A stretch of 64,000 nucleotides of DNA from Cognatundibacterium rivi (GCF_018139565.1 NZ_JAGSPK010000006.1:1-64000); one strand, 5' to 3'. Positions 55,430-63,668 are shown, counted from the stretch's first letter. The notes: a model not told the origin generated them from the sequence alone. Translations and numbers: made by a program.

Positions 55430-55751
55430 TATCGAAAGTGTCCATCATCTTAGGAGAAGGCCATTTTATGCCTCTTTATGATTGATGATAACTGGCTTAA
55501 TACCTAATTTCCCCTGCGATGAAGTATGTGTATTCAACGAAGTTTCAATATACGAATCGATGCGATATATTGTGTCGCATCGTTTTTACGGAAAATTCTA
55601 ATTCTGACCGAGACACAGGTGAATAGACGGAGGGTGACTAATCATATTGATTGGTTCCGGTTGTTTCCCAAAAATTAGTACTATGAAAATTCAGAGTTTG
55701 TCTATGTAAGACTGTGTAGAAAAGTATTCGCCGAAACGTAAATTATCGACG

Positions 55752-55820
55752 TGAAAGTGATGGACCTAAGTGGTGGTATCAGCGAAGCGACCATATAAAA
55801 AAGCGTTTGGAGGATGATCT
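55752..55820 (+). mobile_element. possible relic of an IS3-family OrfA
   Basis: On the plus strand the sequence around 55752-55820 reads, with one stop and shifts, GGISEATI followed after a gap by K, FGG-like and M elements; this recalls the helix-turn-helix end GIS(E/D)ATxYxWKxKFGGM common in IS3-family OrfA proteins. Only about 25 codons remain. It lies at the upstream edge of the defence operon and could mark an old insertion junction. Confidence 0.3.
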
Positions 55821-56316
55821 AGTCAAATGAGCAGATAATCACGGTGTCGCCCGATATCTCGTTGCGACGCGATAGATGATCGATTATCCACTTAAACCGT
55901 TGAGCTTTTGTCCCATAGCGAACTTTGCTGATAATTAATGGTGAACTAGGGGGGGCGTTGAGCTTTCCAGTATCGATCACAATGGCAGTGCCCAAGCCAC
56001 CACTGTCTTCTGCAGCATGCTCGGACAAGCAAAGCACGTTTGTGTTGAGGACGTGCTTAGAGTCATAGTTGATCAATATATCTTGTAAGTTGCTTAATAG
56101 CTGATCGTGATTTCGTTTGTTGCCACACGCATTTCGGATCACTTCATTGCGACAGAATTCAGCACGCCTTCCTGTACACCAAATGCGAGTTCTTCTTTCT
56201 GAGCCGCGTTTTGCGCTTGGTTTTTGGTGTGATTCCGCGCACCGGTGCAAACCACTTACGCCATTTTGCATATCGTTCGCGACAGGAAATTGCAGATGGT
56301 CGCATTCCTGTCGCAC
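55819..56316 (-). CDS. Hypothetical 165-residue reading frame
   Basis: The frame is open for 165 codons. Its C-terminal 100 residues (HDQLLSNLQDILINYDSKHV, then LNTNVLCLSEHAAEDSGGLG) look protein-like, with balanced composition, while the first 50 are Arg/Cys/His-rich. No family is recognised and no clear ribosome site precedes the ATG. It lies between the defence operon and the export operon and could be a real gene with a later start or a remnant of a broken one. Confidence 0.35.
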   Translation of the reverse strand: MRQECDHLQFPVANDMQNGVSGLHRCAESHQKPSAKRGSERRTRIWCTGRRAEFCRNEVIRNACGNKRNHDQLLSNLQDILINYDSKHVLNTNVLCLSEHAAEDSGGLGTAIVIDTGKLNAPPSSPLIISKVRYGTKAQRFKWIIDHLSRRNEISGDTVIICSFD

Positions 56317-56378
56317 GTCTTTATCATTCTCCTTAAGCTGGCATCTGCTGTCCCCACTTTCATTTTTAGGAGAACACG

Positions 56379-57011
56379 ATGTCTACCAAATTTACCGCTG
56401 TTTTATTGATCAGTTTGTGCGCATCGATGCTGGCGATGCCCGACGCCAACGCGTATTCCGAAGCCGATTTTCAAACAGCGTTTCAATCTTTGCGCGCGGG
56501 TTCCGGTAATGAAGAACGTGCCGCTAAAGCATTTCAGAATTTACTGAGTACCGAGCCCGGCCAGCCTTTGCTGATGGCGTATGCGGGTTCGGCAACCAGC
56601 CGTCTGGCGGTGACGACGATCTTCCCGTGGAAAAAAATGTCGTATGCAGAAGAGGGGCTGGCGATGATCGATAAGGCGTTAATCCTTGCGGAAAAAGAAC
56701 CTGCGCAGTTGCACGGCAATACCTTGCAACTCTTGGAAATCAAGCTGGTGGCTGCATCCACTTTTCTGGCGGTGCCGGAATTTATGAACCGTCATGCGCG
56801 CGGTCAGAAGTTGCTGGACGACATATTGGTTCATCCGCAGTTATCGACGGCGGATCTGGGTTTTCGTGGTGAAGTCTGGATGCGTGCCGCACGTCTGGCG
56901 CAACAGCAAAAACGGATAGACGACGCGAAAAAACTGGCGCAAGAAGTGATCCGAAATCAGGCTCCGCAAGCCGAAAAAGCGAAGCAATTATTGCAGGATT
57001 TAAGCGCATGA
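56379..57011 (+). CDS. Exported helical-repeat protein, first gene of an export operon
   Basis: A 210-residue protein with a signal peptide (about 1-25, ending DANA) and TPR-like helical pairs, such as ERAAKAFQNLLSTEPGQPLL and RAARLAQQQKRIDDAKKLAQ. No catalytic motif is seen. AGGAG precedes the ATG. Its stop overlaps the ATPase start by four bases, so it is translated with the ABC transporter and probably acts in the periplasm with it. Confidence 0.8.
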   Translation: MSTKFTAVLLISLCASMLAMPDANAYSEADFQTAFQSLRAGSGNEERAAKAFQNLLSTEPGQPLLMAYAGSATSRLAVTTIFPWKKMSYAEEGLAMIDKALILAEKEPAQLHGNTLQLLEIKLVAASTFLAVPEFMNRHARGQKLLDDILVHPQLSTADLGFRGEVWMRAARLAQQQKRIDDAKKLAQEVIRNQAPQAEKAKQLLQDLSA

Positions 57012-57679
57012 ACGCCGTCATCGAATTACAGGGCGTGCATAAATCGTATCGCCTGGGGCAGCATCTGGTGCGTGCTTTGCGTGGTGTCGATCTGCAAGTG
57101 CAGGCGGGCGAATTGCTGGCGCTGACCGGGCCTTCCGGTAGCGGCAAGAGCACGATACTGAATCTGTGCGGGCTGATCGATCAGGCCGATCAGGGCTGCG
57201 TTGCTATACAAGGCAGAGACATTGCCCATTTTTCTGAACGTGAGTTGACGCTGCAACGACGCCAGACGATAGGTTTTATCTTCCAGAGTTTTAATCTGGT
57301 GCCGGTGATGACGGTGGCTGAAAACGTTGACTACCCGCTGTTTCTCAATGGCGTGCCGGAGGAAGAACGCAAAATCCGCGTCGCGCAACAGCTCAAAGCA
57401 GTGGGTCTGGAAGAGCATGCGCAGCACCGGCCGGATGCCTTGTCAGGCGGGCAGCGTCAGCGCGTTGCGATTGCGCGTGCGCTGATCAAGCGCCCGGCGT
57501 TAGTGATCGCGGATGAGCCAACGGCGAGTCTGGATTCTGTCACCGCCGATCAGGTGCTGGATCTGATGCGCGAGCGCGGTCAGGCTGAAGGTGCGGCGTT
57601 TGTGATCGCCAGCCACGATGATCGCTTAACCCGGCGTGCAGACCGGATTGTGCATTTACTCGACGGGAGACTGCAATGA
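57008..57679 (+). CDS. ABC transporter ATPase, MacB/LolD-like
   Basis: A 223-residue ATPase. Walker A GPSGSGKST is at 41-49, the Q loop in FIFQSFNLVPVMT near 90-102, the signature LSGGQRQR at 145-152, Walker B VIADEPT at 166-172 and the switch His in IASHD near 204. The FNLVPVMTVAENV segment is typical of the LolD/MacB group, whose transporters push substrates out of the inner membrane rather than import them. It overlaps its neighbours by four bases on both sides. Confidence 0.93.
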   Translation: MNAVIELQGVHKSYRLGQHLVRALRGVDLQVQAGELLALTGPSGSGKSTILNLCGLIDQADQGCVAIQGRDIAHFSERELTLQRRQTIGFIFQSFNLVPVMTVAENVDYPLFLNGVPEEERKIRVAQQLKAVGLEEHAQHRPDALSGGQRQRVAIARALIKRPALVIADEPTASLDSVTADQVLDLMRERGQAEGAAFVIASHDDRLTRRADRIVHLLDGRLQ

Positions 57680-58905
57680 GATTGGCACGCATTGATACAA
57701 CCTGGCTGCGCTTTGCATTTCACAATGCTTTGCGCAACCGCCGCCGTTCGCTGGTGACGGTGAGTGTGGCTGCAATCGGCACCGCGGCGTTGCTGCTGGC
57801 GGGTGGCTTTGCTTATTCGACGTATGAAGGTCTGGCGCAAGCGGCCGCGCGCAGCAGCGGTCATCTGATCGTGGGCACGTCGGCGCATTTCGACAAAGAA
57901 GAAGACACGCCGCTGCAATACGGGCTGAGCGAGGTAGCGCAACTGGAAAAACACATCCTGAGTGACGCTGCGGTGCGTTATGTTTTACCACGGGTGGACT
58001 TTAGCGGGCTCATCAGTAACGGCGATAAATCCACCATCATGCTGGGTGTGGGTATTGATGCGAATGCCGAGTTCGCGGTCAAAGGCCCGTTTCTGAAAGT
58101 CGTGGCGGGCAAGATACTGGAAGACCAGAAGAGCGCAGAAATCGTGCTTGGCGAAGCCCTCGCCCGCAGTCTGAAAGCCGCGCCTGGCAGCAATCTGACG
58201 CTGATGGTCAGCACGACCGAAGGTGCGCTGAATGCGATTGATGTGAACGTCAGCGGCATCGTGACTACCGGTGTTCCGGATATTGATAAACGTCTGGTGT
58301 ACACCGATATCCGCACGGCACAAAGCCTGCTGCATACCGATAAAGTCAGCAGTCTGGGTGTGTTTCTGAGCGACATGAATGCCACGCCGATGGCGCAACA
58401 GCAGCTACAAAAACAGCTGTCCGGACTGACCATACAGACATGGGAAGATCAGGCGTTTTTCTATAAATCGGTGCGCGAATTGTATAACCGCATTTTCGGT
58501 GCACTCGGCCTCATCATCAGCCTGATCGTGGTGTTTGTGGTTGCGAATGCGATGGCGATGGCGATTATTGAACGTACCCGTGAAACCGGCAGCCTGCGGG
58601 CGATGGGCACGCTGCCCGCTGAACTGATACGCAGCTTTTCTTACGAGGGCATGTTCCTCGGTGGCAGCGGTGCGCTGCTGGGCGCGGCGATGGCTCTCGC
58701 GGTGGCGCTGTTGCTGACGATGTTTCCGGTACAGATGCCACCGCCACCGGGTCGCTCTACCGGTTATCCGTTAATGATCAGCCTTGATCTGAGCATGTAT
58801 GTACTGACCATCAGCGGCATGATTTTGCTGTCGATGCTGTCGTCCGCATTGATCGCGCGCCGCACACTGCAGCAGTCCGTCGTTGACGCACTGTCCCACA
58901 CCTGA
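57676..58905 (+). CDS. FtsX/MacB-type ABC transporter permease
   Basis: A 409-residue permease: one N-terminal membrane helix (about 25-45), a large periplasmic MacB-PCD-like domain (about 50-265), then three helices from about 275, beginning LGLIISLIVVFVVANAMAMA and including ERTRETGSLRAMGTLPAEL, the coupling segment typical of FtsX proteins. It forms a mechanotransmission-type transporter with the preceding ATPase. Substrate unknown; the following genes suggest a lipoprotein or lipid-like cargo. Confidence 0.9.
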   Translation: MRLARIDTTWLRFAFHNALRNRRRSLVTVSVAAIGTAALLLAGGFAYSTYEGLAQAAARSSGHLIVGTSAHFDKEEDTPLQYGLSEVAQLEKHILSDAAVRYVLPRVDFSGLISNGDKSTIMLGVGIDANAEFAVKGPFLKVVAGKILEDQKSAEIVLGEALARSLKAAPGSNLTLMVSTTEGALNAIDVNVSGIVTTGVPDIDKRLVYTDIRTAQSLLHTDKVSSLGVFLSDMNATPMAQQQLQKQLSGLTIQTWEDQAFFYKSVRELYNRIFGALGLIISLIVVFVVANAMAMAIIERTRETGSLRAMGTLPAELIRSFSYEGMFLGGSGALLGAAMALAVALLLTMFPVQMPPPPGRSTGYPLMISLDLSMYVLTISGMILLSMLSSALIARRTLQQSVVDALSHT

Positions 58906-58919
58906 ACCGGAAGAAAAGC

Positions 58920-59711
58920 ATGAAAAAAAATTCCTATCCTCGCTGCGCCAGCCTGCTGAGTCTGAGTTGTATTCTGAGCCTGACCACGCTGCAGGCCAGC
59001 GCAGAATCTCCTGCACATGCCGCCGCGCCGTCTGCTGATATCAGTCAGATGATCAAAGCCACCGATCAGTTGCGCGTCGGTGGCGGCAATATGCAGGTGG
59101 AAACTGAAATCACTACGTTTCAACGTGATGGCAGTGTAGAAAAAGAACGCAAATACCGCGTTTATAGTCAGGCGCAACGCCAGTCGTTGGTATTGATGCA
59201 GAGCCCGGCTGAGAAAGGCCAGAAAGTGCTGATGTCGGGCGATGATTTCTGGATGCTGTTGCCCGGCAGCCAGCGCCCCATGCGCATCACGCCTATGCAA
59301 AAACTGCTCGGCGATGCTTCCGTCGGCGACATCGCGACCATGAACTGGGCTGAGGATTATCAGGCAACACTGGTTGCGGAAGAAAAATGCGACGATAAAG
59401 TTTGTCTGCATGTGCGCCTGAATGCCAGCCGCAAAAGCCTTGCTTATCAGCGCATCGAACTCTGGATAGGCAAGAAATTTTATGAGCCTTTGAAAGCCGA
59501 TTTGTATGTGCAGTCGGAAAAACTGGCGAAGCAGGCGCGCTTTGTGATGGATAAAGCGCAGGCACCGACAGCGGTGGTGGAAATGCTGCTGGCAGATCAG
59601 ATCAGCAACCACAAAGAAACCCGCATACGCTATCTGCATCGTCAGCCGAAAACCGTCCCGGAACAATGGCTGAATCCTATGTTCCTGGCGAAAAATCCGG
59701 TGCTGGAGTGA
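58920..59711 (+). CDS. LolA-like outer-membrane lipoprotein-sorting protein
   Basis: A 263-residue exported protein (signal peptide about 1-29, ending LQASA) with a LolA-like fold of the COG2834 type: QLRVGGGNMQVETEITTF, VLMQSPAEKGQKVLMSGDDF with DDFWMLLPGSQRPMRI, and a basic C-terminal part. Such periplasmic proteins carry lipids or lipoprotein acyl chains. It starts 14 bases after the permease gene. A LolA-type carrier between a MacB/Lol-like ABC pump and an outer-membrane barrel makes a trans-envelope route plausible. Confidence 0.83.
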   Translation: MKKNSYPRCASLLSLSCILSLTTLQASAESPAHAAAPSADISQMIKATDQLRVGGGNMQVETEITTFQRDGSVEKERKYRVYSQAQRQSLVLMQSPAEKGQKVLMSGDDFWMLLPGSQRPMRITPMQKLLGDASVGDIATMNWAEDYQATLVAEEKCDDKVCLHVRLNASRKSLAYQRIELWIGKKFYEPLKADLYVQSEKLAKQARFVMDKAQAPTAVVEMLLADQISNHKETRIRYLHRQPKTVPEQWLNPMFLAKNPVLE

Positions 59712-59716
59712 GCAGC

Positions 59717-61033
59717 ATGCGCCCCACCCATCACACGCGGGCTTGCCTGAGTCTGTTGCTGTTTGCCGCCTTCAATTCAGCAGTGCATGCAGCGGATACC
59801 GCAACGCTTGCCGTCATGGCTGACACGAATGAGGCGACAGCGACAGCAGCGACAACTGCCGAAGACTTCAGTTACAGCGGCAACTGGCGCACGCTGCTGA
59901 ACGCCGCGCAGATTAATAGTGCGGGGCCTGCCGCACTCACCGGAAAGCTTCAGCCCGGTTTAATCACGCCGGTACAAACGAGTGTGCAAAGCGAGCTGGA
60001 AATGAAAGCGCAGTACAAAAACTGGCACACCACGGCGACCCTGCACACAGAAAAATCCGACAGCAACAGCGCCCGCAATACAGGCTGGCTCAATGAGTTC
60101 TACGGCAATCTGGATCTGGGCGCATGGCAGCTGAGCGCCGGGAAAAAAATCATTGCCTGGGATGTCGGTTATGGCTTTCGTCCGAACGACGTGATTCAGC
60201 AGGAAAAACGGCGCAGTCTGATCAGCCAGACGGCGATAGGCAAACCCCTGGCGAGTCTGGATTTTTTTACCGCAGATCAGGCGCTGAGTCTGGTCTGGGT
60301 AAATCCGGCGCAGAATGACGCCATCAATAATATCGAAGAACAAGCTATTGCAGCGCGTTGGTACCAGCGCAGCGGCAACGCAGACTGGCATGCTTTTGCG
60401 CGCTATGGGAAACATACGCAAGCCAGCCTTGGTGCTGCTTTTTCGTGGGTCGCCAGCGATGCGATTGAGCTGCATGGCTCTTTGCGCGTCCAGCAAAAAG
60501 CGGCGATATTGCAGCAGACCGCATTCACCGGTTTGGCACGCAGCGCGCCGTGGCAATGGGCAATGCAGGATCAGGTCAGCCAGTTGCTGCTTGGCGCCAA
60601 TCTGACCACGGAAGATCAGCAAAGCTTTTTTGTTGAATACTGGTATGACGGCAGCGCCCGCAGTCAGTCTGACTGGCGGCAGTGGCTGACGCAGAATCAG
60701 CAATTGCAAAGCATGGGCCAGCAAGCGCCCTGGCGTCTGGCGGCCGCCGCCAATCTCGCATGGCAGAATAATGCATTTAATGCCAGCAGCAATCTGCGTC
60801 GTCAGAATCTGTTTGCCCGCTGGAGCTGGCAACGTGATGCGTGGCAAACGGCGATTGATCTGTTGTGGATGCCGGAAGACGGCGGCAGGATAACGACCCT
60901 CAGTCTGGAATGGCAGGGCGACCGCTGGCACTGGCAGGCCGGTCTGCGCGTATTCAATGGCCCGCAACAAGCCATCGCGCGGCAATTACCGAATACCCAT
61001 TCGGCTTACGTGTCGGCGACCTGGGCGTTCTGA
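59717..61033 (+). CDS. Predicted outer-membrane beta-barrel protein
   Basis: A 438-residue exported protein: signal peptide (about 1-25, ending AVHAAD), a low-complexity Ala/Thr stretch (about 30-48), then alternating polar/aromatic strands (for example NWHTTATLHTEKSD, RWHWQAGLRVFNG) and a terminal aromatic residue in YVSATWAF, as expected for a porin-like barrel. Family not recognised. The ATG at 59717 lies five bases after the previous stop with GGAG upstream; a longer frame overlaps the LolA-like gene. It is the last gene of the export operon. Confidence 0.78.
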   Translation: MRPTHHTRACLSLLLFAAFNSAVHAADTATLAVMADTNEATATAATTAEDFSYSGNWRTLLNAAQINSAGPAALTGKLQPGLITPVQTSVQSELEMKAQYKNWHTTATLHTEKSDSNSARNTGWLNEFYGNLDLGAWQLSAGKKIIAWDVGYGFRPNDVIQQEKRRSLISQTAIGKPLASLDFFTADQALSLVWVNPAQNDAINNIEEQAIAARWYQRSGNADWHAFARYGKHTQASLGAAFSWVASDAIELHGSLRVQQKAAILQQTAFTGLARSAPWQWAMQDQVSQLLLGANLTTEDQQSFFVEYWYDGSARSQSDWRQWLTQNQQLQSMGQQAPWRLAAAANLAWQNNAFNASSNLRRQNLFARWSWQRDAWQTAIDLLWMPEDGGRITTLSLEWQGDRWHWQAGLRVFNGPQQAIARQLPNTHSAYVSATWAF

Positions 61034-61130
61034 CGGATGCGACAGCAACTGGAGCAGATGGTGGAATGCTGACTCATGCTGACTGGTTTTTCACGTCACT
61101 GGCAAGAGCATATGTTCAACATTTGTCGCG

Positions 61131-61170
61131 CCGGCAGATGCGGCAGAATATTGGTGTTGATGTCTGCCGG
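61131..61170 (+). other. hairpin downstream of the export operon
   Basis: CCGGCAGA and TCTGCCGG form a perfect eight-pair stem around a 24-base loop, about 100 bases after the barrel-gene stop codon. No T tract follows. It may be a transcript 3' end structure. Confidence 0.35.
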
Positions 61171-61293
61171 AAGCCGGGCGGTGAATAGAGGGGGAAAGCG
61201 TCGGGACTGGTGCTTGAGCGACTTAATAAATTACATGCATAAAATGCCATTAGCGAGAATTATGGCTTAATAAATACAGGTTTACTATTCTTC

Positions 61294-61755
61294 TTATTTA
61301 GTTATTTTGCCGCCACCGCACGCTACATTTTTACCGTCTGCGCTAATTTGACAGGAGGTAGACATTCCACCACATGCGACATTTTTACCATCTGAGCTAA
61401 TTTGACAGGAGGTAGACATTCCACCACATGCGACATTTTTACTATCTGAACTAATTTGACAGGAGGTAGACATTCCACCACATGCGACATTTTTACCATC
61501 TGAACTAATTTGACAGGAAGTAGACATTCCACCACATGCGACATTTTTACCATCTGAGCTAATTTGACAGGAGGTAGACATTCCACCACATGCGACATTT
61601 TTACCATCTGAGCTAATTTGACAGGAGGTAGACATTCCACCGCATGCGACATTTTTACCATCAGCACTAATTTGGCAGGAAGCTGCCCCTGTATGAGAGT
61701 TTGCAAATGAGGATATTAGGCACAGCATTAGAAGGTAATATTTAAATTTATTCAT
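61294..61755 (-). CDS. Exported cysteine-rich tandem-repeat protein
   Basis: A 153-residue protein with a signal peptide (MNKFKYYLLMLCLISSFANS, cleavage likely near residue 23-26) followed by seven head-to-tail 18-residue units, each of the form SCQISxDGKNVACGG. Each unit has two cysteines separated by ten residues (C-x10-C), giving 14 in the mature protein, plus one Asp, one Lys and one Asn in fixed places. It ends in KITK. I do not recognise the family. Regular Cys pairs suggest disulfide ladders or metal binding in the periplasm or outside the cell. The two minus-strand genes upstream are unrelated in sequence. Confidence 0.78.
   Translation of the reverse strand: MNKFKYYLLMLCLISSFANSHTGAASCQISADGKNVACGGMSTSCQISSDGKNVACGGMSTSCQISSDGKNVACGGMSTSCQISSDGKNVACGGMSTSCQISSDSKNVACGGMSTSCQISSDGKNVACGGMSTSCQISADGKNVACGGGKITK
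61309..61686 (-). repeat. seven tandem 54-base coding repeats
   Basis: The repeats code for the 18-residue units above. Neighbouring units differ by only a few bases (for example TCTGAGCT versus TCTGAACT), while the first and last are more diverged. There is no spacer between units, so copy number could change by recombination or slippage without changing the frame. Confidence 0.95.
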
Positions 61756-61835
61756 ATCTTTTGATCTGTGATATTTAATGCCCGCGTAATCGGCGCGAGC
61801 TTGCGAGCGTCCTGATTGACGCGATTGTCATGTGA

Positions 61836-62417
61836 TTACAGACCAACAACTCTGTTCCAATCTGCTATGTACATGTACATTCTTTGAAATTCGCTAGGCA
61901 ATAACATTCTGTTGTGAGCAATGAAATTGCGCGATTTTTCAAGCTCATCCATTCTCTGTTTGAGCCAGTGTTGTGAAGGAATGATGGATTCAAAATGCTC
62001 CCACTTGTTTAAGATCACCTGAGCAAGATGCCCAAAATCTAAAAAGCCAAGAAGATCAGTTTTTTCACCTTCTAGCCATGAATCCTGATGGGCTGTTTGC
62101 TGTCTAGTTTCAGCATGTTGTTTTACTTTTTGCGGCAGTTTATCAATCCAATCCACGCCTTCATTTTCAGATAATGTTTGCCTTATAAACTCTCGTACAT
62201 GATTCTCGAAAGAGAATAGAACAGCATATAACCTAGCCATTTCAAGGGCATTGTTCCTTAAGTTAACTGGGAATGCTGCTAGAGCCTCCGCCAAAAGATG
62301 CTCTTCAGTTTCTGTTTGATCTGCCCCAATTTTTATTCCTGCTTTTTGAAAAACAGATGCTTCAGCTTCAAACAATAATCCCCTAAATAGAAAGTCTCTT
62401 AGCTCCTTGTGCTTCAA
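61836..62417 (-). CDS. Swt1-like HEPN-domain protein
   Basis: A 193-residue all-helical protein with the HEPN motif RxxxxH as Arg163-Asn-Phe-Ile-Ala-His168 in EKSRNFIAHNRML, and a matching helical N-terminus (ENHVREFIRQTL). This fits the Swt1-like HEPN group, usually RNases in toxin or abortive-infection systems. The start is a TTG at 62417 with AAGGAA upstream; the TTG overlaps the TGA of the DUF5343 gene when that gene is read through its frameshift, so the two are translationally coupled. It is probably the effector of the pair. Confidence 0.78.
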   Translation of the reverse strand: MKHKELRDFLFRGLLFEAEASVFQKAGIKIGADQTETEEHLLAEALAAFPVNLRNNALEMARLYAVLFSFENHVREFIRQTLSENEGVDWIDKLPQKVKQHAETRQQTAHQDSWLEGEKTDLLGFLDFGHLAQVILNKWEHFESIIPSQHWLKQRMDELEKSRNFIAHNRMLLPSEFQRMYMYIADWNRVVGL

Positions 62418-63033
62418 AATAGATGTTCCTTCAGCGACTTAAATATTGCGTTATAAACTTCAATATCCTTTGTTGCAGGCAAATGTACCTGAATGTTGTA
62501 ATGCAACCCTGGCGTTTTGATGTGCACTGCCGGAGCACTTGTAGGAACCTCTGTTACAACACTCGCTGGTTCGTGGCTTTCTGTTGGTTCAGTTTTTTTT
62601 TTGAGGATTGTTTTGCCTTTAAATCCGCCAAATCCAGGAGGGAAAAAAATGTTCGCCTCATATTCAAGGCCACATTATCACTTGCGTTGTGATAGCTCTT
62701 AAACTTGCCCTCAATCGCAGAATGATCCGCTGATGTCGGATGTTCTTTTATAAGGAAAATGTCCGCATATGCTTCCTTTAAAGCTTCACCCATAATTTGT
62801 TTGGATTGGGAGTGGTCTCGGTAATCTTTGTAGCGTGCTGTAGGCTTGCCGTCAGGCGTTAAAAAACCAAGAGCTTTTAGCAATGGTATGTATGCACGTT
62901 GCTTGTTAGATTTAAATCCTAGGTCAATTAAGAATTGTTGTGTGAATTGAGGCGGAGCCTGTCCATCTCTTAGCTTGCTAAAAAAATCGCCTAGTTTGCC
63001 ATAAGCTTCTGTGTAAGCATTTGATAAAGCCAA
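62414..63033 (-). CDS. DUF5343 protein with an internal A10 frameshift tract
   Basis: The N-terminal 145 or so residues (ALSNAYTEAYGKLGDFFSKL, later NKQRAYIPLLKALGFLTPDG) are a DUF5343 domain, a winged-helix-like family often linked to HEPN proteins. In the raw frame translation ends at 62554 after SKKKLNQQKATNQRVL. Reading one base back at a run of ten A residues (62593-62602) extends the protein to TGA at 62414-62416 with a plausible tail (VHIKTPGLHYNIQVHLPA, ending FKSLKEHLF) that abuts the HEPN start. The start is taken as TTG at 63033, preceded by AGGAAGGAGA. It may be programmed slippage, a homopolymer sequencing error or a recent mutation. Confidence 0.7.
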
Positions 63034-63051
63034 TTTCGTCTCCTTCCTCAA

Positions 63052-63362
63052 TTCACATAATGTGATTTAATTTTCATTTTTGAAAGATAACTGACCACCA
63101 AAATAATTGCAATTTGTTTACGTCCTTTCGAAACCCGCATGACCTTTGATTGTTGTTGCTGATACCTGATCAATCGTAGGTATCACTGAATCGACAAAAA
63201 GCGCAGATCGAATCAACTCAACACGCATCGTGTCAGCACTAGGCAAGCAGTAAAAAAAATCAGCCAAAGCCCACGTTTCTCATCAAACCAAAAAATCAGA
63301 ACCTGACATTGCCCGGCGTAGGCGGAAACAGAATTACATCACTCTTCAAATCATGCCATTTT
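63052..63362. other. gene-free stretch upstream of the DUF5343 operon
   Basis: About 310 A/T-rich bases. A short dyad (CACATAATGTG at 63056-63066) lies just before the DUF5343 gene and might be an operator. No other feature is evident until repeat copy 4 begins. Confidence 0.4.
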
Positions 63363-63475
63363 TGGCAAAAATAGGGGAGTATGTGCCAAAAATGCCTTTA
63401 TCTCTCAATAAAACAAAGGGGTTTTAAATATACTCCACCCAGTATATTTTCGACTCTGGCAGGCAAAAAAGAGGC
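63363..63475 (+). repeat. dispersed intergenic repeat, copy 4
   Basis: Nearly identical to copy 3 over its length: GGGGAGTATGTGCCAAAAAT, TCTCTCAATAAAACAAAGGG, GTTTTAAATATACTCCACCC and AGTATATTTTCGACTCTGG. Its core box reads ATACT-CCACCC-AGTAT, and the opening GGAGTAT is an exact reverse complement of ATACTCC, giving a hairpin-capable element. It is followed by a decayed copy of the Sel1 gene 3' end, as copy 3 is followed by the intact gene. Confidence 0.85.
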
Positions 63476-63506
63476 AAAAAAGAGGCAAAAACAGCGAATG
63501 CTGGTC

Positions 63507-63625
63507 TCATTGTCCCAGCGATGTCAGTCATTTTTGAATGGTGAAAACGCCGCTGCGGGCGAGTGCGGTTTGTGGTGTGATGCCGATGCGCCATGATGCG
63601 CGTGATGTTGATGGCGGGTTTCTTC
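63507..63625 (-). pseudogene. Fragment of a Sel1-repeat gene C-terminus
   Basis: Read on the minus strand, this stretch encodes SRASWRIGITPQTALARSGV then an in-frame TGA and LTSLGQ, matching the C-terminus of the intact Sel1-repeat protein (RASWYTGVTPLTALARSG, LLTSLEH). Only the last 35-40 codons are left, with an internal stop. It sits next to repeat copy 4 just as the intact gene sits next to copy 3, so both came from one duplication. Confidence 0.75.
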
Positions 63626-63668
63626 TGGTGATATCTAGTCGCGCCTGATCGTGAGTTGAATGTGATCG

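Noticed and set aside
58764-59666. 300-codon minus-strand frame
   Set aside because: Antisense to the permease end and LolA-like gene, both of which are clearly recognised on the plus strand.
59960-60985. 341-codon minus-strand frame
   Set aside because: Antisense shadow of the outer-membrane barrel gene, without a start context or recognised family.
61309-61686. CRISPR-like array of regular 54-base repeats
   Set aside because: Units are head-to-tail without spacers and in frame with one coding sequence, so they are protein repeats.
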